In this document: positions 6,282 to 8,861 of the stretch, piece after piece
Layout: the number at the start of each line of letters is the position of its first letter
Position numbering within the stretch: the stretch's first letter is position 1
Origin: Solirubrobacterales bacterium
GTDB taxonomy: Bacteria > Actinomycetota > Thermoleophilia > Solirubrobacterales > Solirubrobacteraceae
Length of the DNA: 8,861 nucleotides
NCBI GenBank assembly: GCA_013696535.1
Contig: JACCYI010000335.1
Coordinates: forward strand, 1 to 8,861
Direction: 5' to 3'
The notes under the pieces: generated by a model
What the model saw: only the letters and a program-made list of their open reading frames with translations
Told to the model about the DNA's origin: nothing
Database searches by the model: none
Position numbers and translations under genes: made by a program

Positions 6282-6794
6282 TTATTCAGGAGGGGCGCGA
6301 AGCCCGGCGACCCCCGGCATGGTCAGCTCAAGACCCGCCTGGGCGGCGGCGGCGGGCGGCTGCGTGATCTCCACGATCAACCCGTCCGGATCGCGACAGT
6401 ACGCGCAGACGTACCCGGCGAACGCTCCATCCGTGATGGCCTGCGGCGGCGAGATGAACTCCACGCCTTCGTCCAACAGCCGATGGTACGTCGCTTCGAC
6501 GTCCTCCACCCGGATCGCGATGTGCGGGCACCCCACGTAGGTGGTGTCCGGGACGACGCGTTCGTGGCCCTCAGGGCAGCGGTACTGGTGCAACTCGATG
6601 AGGACGTCTGCGATTGCGAGGAAGCCAAGCCGAACCCGTGCACCGTCGTGTCCCACCAGCTTTCCGATCCACGGAGTCTCGTACTCGAACACTTCGCGCG
6701 GAACTTCGAAGCCGAAGTGAGACGAGTAGAACTCAGCCGTCCGCTCGATACTCGTCACGGTGAGCCCGAAATGGGCGAAGCCGTCGCTGCGCAT
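6282..6794 (-). CDS. VOC-superfamily (glyoxalase-fold) metalloenzyme
   Basis: 170 residues from the ATG at 6794, which has GGGGAGG just upstream. A TTG ten codons earlier (6824) is also open but has no comparable site, so the ATG is preferred. Two beta-alpha-beta-beta-beta modules are visible: FAHFGLTVTSIERTAEFY (6-23) with VLIELHQY (64-71), and PHIAIRVEDVEATYHRL (90-106) with DPDGLIVEITQP (135-146). The four expected metal ligands fall at H8, E67, H91 and E142, so this is probably an active metal site, as in glyoxalase I, methylmalonyl-CoA epimerase and extradiol relatives, and not a binding-only member. The exact reaction (isomerisation, epimerisation or ring cleavage) cannot be told. A proline/alanine-rich tail follows residue 146. 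It lies between the small membrane protein and the amidohydrolase in one transcription unit (gaps of 33 and 11 bases). Confidence 0.87.
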   Translation of the reverse strand: MRSDGFAHFGLTVTSIERTAEFYSSHFGFEVPREVFEYETPWIGKLVGHDGARVRLGFLAIADVLIELHQYRCPEGHERVVPDTTYVGCPHIAIRVEDVEATYHRLLDEGVEFISPPQAITDGAFAGYVCAYCRDPDGLIVEITQPPAAAAQAGLELTMPGVAGLRAPPE

Positions 6795-6797
6795 CTT

Positions 6798-6804
6798 CCT
6801 CCCC
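6798..6804 (-). promoter_or_regulatory. Ribosome binding site of the VOC gene
   Basis: On the minus strand GGGGAGG lies three bases before the ATG at 6794. The spacing is short, but this is the best purine run near any possible start and argues for the ATG over the upstream TTG at 6824. Confidence 0.55.
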
Positions 6805-6827
6805 GGTTCGAAATCGCTCGACAATCG

Positions 6828-7268
6828 TCAGCGGGAGGTCACGAGAACAGTCCCGATGACCAACAGCGCGACGCCGGAGAGGCGGACCACGCTCAACTCG
6901 GTCCTCTCAACGTCAAGGAGGGCGAAATGATCGATGAGCGCTGAAGCCGCAAGTTGCGTCGTCACCACCGCCGCCGCCACTCCGGTGGCGCCGAGCGGGC
7001 CGACCGTGAGGATCGTCACAAAAATGATCGCCGCTCCGCTGATCGGGCCCAGCAGGTACTCCGGACTGAACGCCTGCAGGCCTCGAAGCTCGCCGGGGTC
7101 CCCAGCCACCACAAGGACGATGCTGGCGAGCGCTGTCGCGATCAGCAAGCTCGTGAACGTCGCGCCGAGGTCTCCGACGTGACGCGCCAGCGCCGCATTG
7201 GCCGGCGGCTGGAAGGCGATGAGGGCCCCGACGGCCAACGTCAAGACCAGTGCCAGGATACGGTCCAT
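6828..7268 (-). CDS. Small multi-pass membrane protein, YdcZ/DUF606 (DMT-related) family
   Basis: 146 residues from the ATG at 7268, close to the single-domain family size (about 150). Five hydrophobic segments lie near residues 3-20, 36-55, 71-90, 94-112 and 128-144. Family-like marks are the first helix leading into FQPPANAALARHVG (19-32), GPISGAAIIF (74-83), VVTTQLAASALIDHFALLD (101-119) and a final RLSGVALLVIGTVLV (129-143). YdcZ-type proteins are believed to be small drug/metabolite-transporter relatives; transport substrates are unproven. The start is uncertain: the frame stays open upstream, and a GTG at 7361 would add a further hydrophobic segment (VLLLAVVVLAIGLLFF) with strongly GC-rich third codon positions, giving 177 residues. 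Neither start has a good ribosome binding site. It is the first gene of the minus-strand operon and may import or export a compound acted on by the VOC and amidohydrolase enzymes. Confidence 0.8.
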   Translation of the reverse strand: MDRILALVLTLAVGALIAFQPPANAALARHVGDLGATFTSLLIATALASIVLVVAGDPGELRGLQAFSPEYLLGPISGAAIIFVTILTVGPLGATGVAAAVVTTQLAASALIDHFALLDVERTELSVVRLSGVALLVIGTVLVTSR

Positions 7269-7422
7269 GCCGGTCCATTCCGGCTCGAGGACCGACGTCC
7301 TCCCACCGCAAGCGAAGAAGAGCAGGCCGATCGCGAGCACGACCACCGCAAGCAGCAGCACCCAGGCGACGGCGTGTTCGAGTCTGTACGGGCGCTCGCT
7401 GCGTTCGCTGCTTCGGGTGCTG

Positions 7423-7441
7423 CCGGCAAGCCGGTTGCCGG
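7423..7441. repeat. Perfect inverted repeat, 7-bp arms with 5-bp spacer
   Basis: CCGGCAA, then GCCGG, then TTGCCGG. The arms are exact reverse complements. It lies in the divergent intergenic region, about 40 bases from the TGGATCCA palindrome. It could be a second operator or an RNA hairpin in the leader of the minus-strand unit; no T-run follows on either strand, so an intrinsic terminator is unlikely. Confidence 0.5.
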
Positions 7442-7464
7442 GAGCGACGCACCCAGGATCTCCG

Positions 7465-7483
7465 ATTGGATCCAGATGCCTGG
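7465..7483 (+). promoter_or_regulatory. Putative operator with TGGATCCA core, upstream of the second SDR
   Basis: The perfect 8-bp palindrome TGGATCCA is at 7467-7474. The extended block 7465-7483 matches 17 of 19 bases of 8377-8395 before the CoA ligase gene, differing only at two adjacent A/T positions. The core occurs only three times in the window, always between genes. The TGG...CCA half-sites fit the short palindromes bound by FCD-type GntR regulators such as the one at 2341-3045; the pairing is an inference. Confidence 0.55.
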
Positions 7484-7510
7484 TGGCGTAGGCCGCGGGT
7501 CCGTCTCGCG

Positions 7511-7517
7511 AAAGGAG
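7511..7517 (+). promoter_or_regulatory. Ribosome binding site of the second SDR
   Basis: AAAGGAG ends four bases before the ATG at 7522. It shows that translation is meant to start here and that the ATG at 7646, past the frameshift, is not the native start. Confidence 0.7.
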
Positions 7518-7521
7518 TCAG

Positions 7522-8308
7522 ATGAGCGCACTGCTTGACGGCCGCGTGGCATTCGTGACCGGTGGGGCGCAGGGGATCGGGCGGGCCGTCGCCGAGCGCT
7601 TCACGGAAGAGGGAGCCCGTGTGATGATCGGCGACATGCGGCGACATGCGGCTGGATGCGGCGCGGGCGGCAGCAGAGGGCATGCCCGGCGCGCTGGCAG
7701 TTGAGGTCGACGTGCGCGACCCGAGCTCGGTGGAGCATGCAGAACGTGTCTGCCGCGAAGAACTCGGCCCGGCTGACGTGGTGGTGGCCAATGCCGGCGT
7801 CCTCGTTCTCGCGCCAGTCCTCGAACTGAGCGTCGATGACTGGCGCCGGACGCTCGACATCAACTTGACGGGTGCCTTTCTCACGTGCCGGGCGTTCGCG
7901 CGGCCGATGGTCGACAGTGGTCGCGGCGGACGGATCATCGTGACCTCGTCGCTGTTCGGCCGGCGCGGCGGCCGCGAGAACGGTGCCTACTCGGCCACGA
8001 AGTTCGGTGTCATCGGTCTGGTGCAATCGCTCGCCGCCGAGCTCGCAGAGCATGGTGTGCTGGTCAACGCCGTCTGTCCCGGGCAGGTCGACACCGAGAT
8101 GATGCGCGAGCTCTCCGCGAAGCGAGCACAGCTGCGGGGGACGTCCGCGAGCGCCGTCGCGGACGAGCTCCTTGCACGCATCCCGCTGGGCCGCCTGGCC
8201 ACGCCCCGTGAAGTGGCGGATGTGTTCGTCTACCTCGCCTCGCCGCTCGCGAGCTATGTCACCGGGCAGAGCCTGGTCGTCGATGGCGGCATGCAGATCG
8301 GCCCGTGA
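7522..8308 (+). pseudogene. Second short-chain dehydrogenase (SDR), frameshifted by a 10-bp tandem duplication
   Basis: The frame starting at 7522 (MSALLDGRVAFVTGGAQGIG) ends early at 7704 after only 60 codons, and the rest of the enzyme continues in another frame to 8308. The switch coincides with an exact 10-bp tandem repeat at 7631-7650. Removing one copy restores one frame of 258 residues, reading VMIGDMRLDAARAAAEG across the join. The repaired protein has TGGAQGIG (13-20), D38, NAG (87-89), N111, S140, Y153, K157 in YSATK, and TGQSLVVDGGMQ at the end. It is a clear paralogue of the SDR at 1559-2344, sharing blocks such as SSLFG, GGREN, KFGVIG, AAELAEH and VNAVCPGQV. As written, the product lacks the catalytic part, and a restart at 7646 would lack the cofactor loop. 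The lesion may be a real recent mutation, a phase-variable site or an assembly error. The intact downstream frame argues that it is recent. Confidence 0.88.
7631..7650 (+). repeat. Exact 10-bp tandem duplication inside the second SDR
   Basis: GCGACATGCG occurs twice head to tail with no mismatch. Ten bases is not a multiple of three, so the second copy shifts the reading frame, and deleting it joins the two halves of the SDR perfectly. Confidence 0.95.
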
Positions 8309-8312
8309 GACA

Positions 8313-8327
8313 CCTCGAGGATCGAGG
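8313..8327 (+). terminator. Weak hairpin after the second SDR
   Basis: CCTCG, a five-base loop, then CGAGG, starting five bases after the SDR stop. The stem is short and no T-run follows, so it is at best a weak terminator or a processing hairpin. Confidence 0.2.
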
Positions 8328-8356
8328 CAGCGCCCGAGCGGGTTCGGAAGTTCTGT

Positions 8357-8364
8357 TGGATCCA
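8357..8364 (+). promoter_or_regulatory. Putative operator (TGGATCCA), distal copy before the CoA ligase gene
   Basis: Perfect 8-bp palindrome preceded by T, ending just before the probable -35 hexamer TTGACG. Its centre is 22 bp from that of the second copy, close to two helical turns, so two bound dimers would lie on the same face of the DNA. Confidence 0.55.
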
Positions 8365-8365
8365 C

Positions 8366-8393
8366 TTGACGGCCTAATTGGATCCAGTAGCCT
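8366..8393 (+). promoter_or_regulatory. Probable promoter of the CoA ligase gene
   Basis: TTGACG (8366-8371), a 16-base spacer and TAGCCT (8388-8393). The -35 is good; the -10 keeps only the most important T, A and final T. An operator palindrome lies within the spacer and another just upstream, the usual layout for repression by blocking RNA polymerase. The leader to the ATG at 8421 would be about 20 bases. Confidence 0.45.
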
Positions 8394-8395
8394 GG
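8377..8395 (+). promoter_or_regulatory. Putative operator with TGGATCCA core, proximal copy between -35 and -10
   Basis: The core palindrome is at 8379-8386. The 19-bp block ATTGGATCCAGTAGCCTGG is nearly the same as the one before the second SDR (7465-7483). A protein bound here would cover the promoter, so repression is the expected effect. Confidence 0.55.
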
Positions 8396-8405
8396 GCCGG
8401 CGGTC

Positions 8406-8410
8406 GGAGG
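8406..8410 (+). promoter_or_regulatory. Ribosome binding site of the CoA ligase gene
   Basis: GGAGG ten bases before the ATG at 8421. An in-frame TTG sits directly before the ATG, but the ATG is the more probable start. Confidence 0.65.
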
Positions 8411-8420
8411 CCGCACCTTG

Positions 8421-8861
8421 ATGAGCGCTTCGCCCGACATCCCGAGCACCACGTCGTCCGCGGACGCTCACCCTGCCGATGCAGGCGGGGTTCACCGCGG
8501 CGAGACGCTTGCGTCACTGCTGACCCGCGGAAGCGCCACCGAGCCGGCGCTCGTCGTGCCGGGCGGCGGGCCGGCGCTGGACTTCGCGACGCTTGAGGAG
8601 GCGGTGGGGAGCTTCGCGGGTGTTCTGCGTTCGGCAGGAATCGCCCGGGGGGATCGCGTGGCGCTCGTCCTCCCCGACGGGCCCACCTTCGTGCAGGCGT
8701 TGCTCGCCGTGACGCTCCTCGGAGCGGCTGCCGCCCCGCTCAACCCCGCCTACACCCGCGACGAGTACGCCTTCTATCTCGAAGACCTCGACCCGCAGCT
8801 GGTGCTGCTGCCACCCGACGACGTCCAGGCGGCTCGCGCCGCCGTCCCGGCGGGCTCGCGG
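8421..8861 (+). CDS. Acyl-CoA synthetase / AMP-binding enzyme, N-terminal part (3' truncated by window edge)
   Basis: The frame from the ATG at 8421 is open to the last base, giving 147 residues of a protein normally about 500 long. After a variable first 25 residues, the sequence follows the N-terminal domain of ANL adenylating enzymes: LDFATLEEAVGSFAGVLR (53-70), GIARGDRVALVLPDGPTFV (73-91), ALLAVTLLGAAAAPLNPAYT (93-112) and DEYAFYLEDLDPQLVLLP (114-131). The phrase 'APLNPAYTxxEYxFYLxD' is reminiscent of the oxalyl-CoA synthetase/Pcs60-like branch, although many fatty-acid CoA ligases are similar. The ATP-binding P-loop (TSGTTG-type) and the substrate pocket are beyond the window, so the acid activated is unknown. 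It has its own promoter with two operator-like palindromes and a GGAGG site, and probably feeds a carboxylic acid into the pathway as its CoA thioester. Confidence 0.88.
   Translation, partial: MSASPDIPSTTSSADAHPADAGGVHRGETLASLLTRGSATEPALVVPGGGPALDFATLEEAVGSFAGVLRSAGIARGDRVALVLPDGPTFVQALLAVTLLGAAAAPLNPAYTRDEYAFYLEDLDPQLVLLPPDDVQAARAAVPAGSR

Larger units (their letters stand above)
7362..7521. promoter_or_regulatory. Divergent intergenic region between the minus-strand operon and the second SDR
   Basis: About 160 bases (253 if the membrane protein starts at 7268) lie between two outward-reading units and must hold both promoters. It contains a 19-bp dyad at 7423-7441, a TGGATCCA palindrome at 7467-7474 and the SDR ribosome binding site at 7511-7517. 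I see no convincing -35/-10 pair on either strand. The minus-strand frame of the membrane protein remains open across most of the region but offers no start codon beyond 7361. Confidence 0.6.

Noticed and set aside
7261..7280. Near-perfect 10-bp tandem repeat (CGGTCCAT twice)
   Set aside because: It encodes part of the DUF606 N-terminus (minus strand) and differs in one base; it is probably chance, although its period equals that of the SDR duplication.
6913..7938. Minus-strand open frame of 341 codons spanning the divergent region
   Set aside because: It overlaps the DUF606 gene in another frame and is antisense to the SDR; low-complexity Arg/Pro/Ser-rich translation.
7646..8308. A separate gene starting at the ATG at 7646
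   Set aside because: This ATG lies inside the second copy of the 10-bp duplication and would give an SDR without its cofactor-binding loop; it is the 3' part of the frameshifted gene.
7601..8452. Minus-strand open frame of 283 codons across the second SDR
   Set aside because: Antisense to the SDR and its 3' promoter region, with no recognisable motif; it covers the operator palindromes and lacks a ribosome binding site.
1..8861. tRNA, rRNA, CRISPR array, insertion sequence or phage genes
   Set aside because: No cloverleaf, repeat-spacer array, transposase or terminal inverted repeats were seen; almost every base is in a metabolic gene.

Overview
The window comes from a high-GC bacterial genome (by eye, well over 60% G+C, with third codon positions nearly always G or C). 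Genes are tightly packed, several junctions are ATGA or GTGA overlaps, and ribosome binding sites are GGAG-rich. This fits a soil-type actinobacterium or a similar high-GC lineage, but nothing in the sequence fixes the taxon.

Region 1 (1-4969, plus strand) is one long operon entered from outside the window. In order it holds: the C-terminus of a thiamine-diphosphate E1 alpha subunit; a complete E1 beta whose C-terminal half looks most like acetoin dehydrogenase; a free-standing 81-residue lipoyl domain; a short-chain dehydrogenase (SDR); a GntR/FCD regulator; a free-standing E2 acyltransferase catalytic domain; a GlcG/HbpS-type (DUF336) protein; and a metallo-beta-lactamase-fold hydrolase resembling lactonases. 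The E2 component, normally one polypeptide, is therefore split into two genes separated by two unrelated genes. No peripheral-subunit-binding domain and no E3 are visible.

Region 2 (4963-7361, minus strand) is a three-gene operon that converges on region 1 with a 7-base overlap of the coding ends. Read in its own direction it encodes a small YdcZ/DUF606-type membrane protein, a VOC-fold metalloenzyme and a metal-dependent amidohydrolase.

Region 3 (7522-8861, plus strand) diverges from region 2. It has a second SDR, a close paralogue of the first, broken by an exact 10-bp tandem duplication. An intergenic promoter/operator region follows, then the 5' part of an acyl-CoA synthetase (AMP-binding) gene that runs off the window.

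Regulation: the palindrome TGGATCCA occurs three times in the window, always between genes. One copy is in the 7362-7521 divergent region. Two copies, 22 bp apart centre to centre, bracket a probable -35 element before the ligase gene. Two of the copies sit in an extended 19-bp block with 17 identical positions. The GntR regulator in region 1 is the obvious candidate for binding them, which would make all three transcription units one regulon.

Working model (inference): a catabolic cluster in which an SDR oxidises a hydroxyl group, an acetoin-dehydrogenase-like complex cleaves or decarboxylates the resulting keto compound to an acyl-CoA, and hydrolases (MBL-fold, amidohydrolase), a VOC enzyme, a transporter and a CoA ligase process or import related substrates. 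The substrate cannot be read from the sequence.
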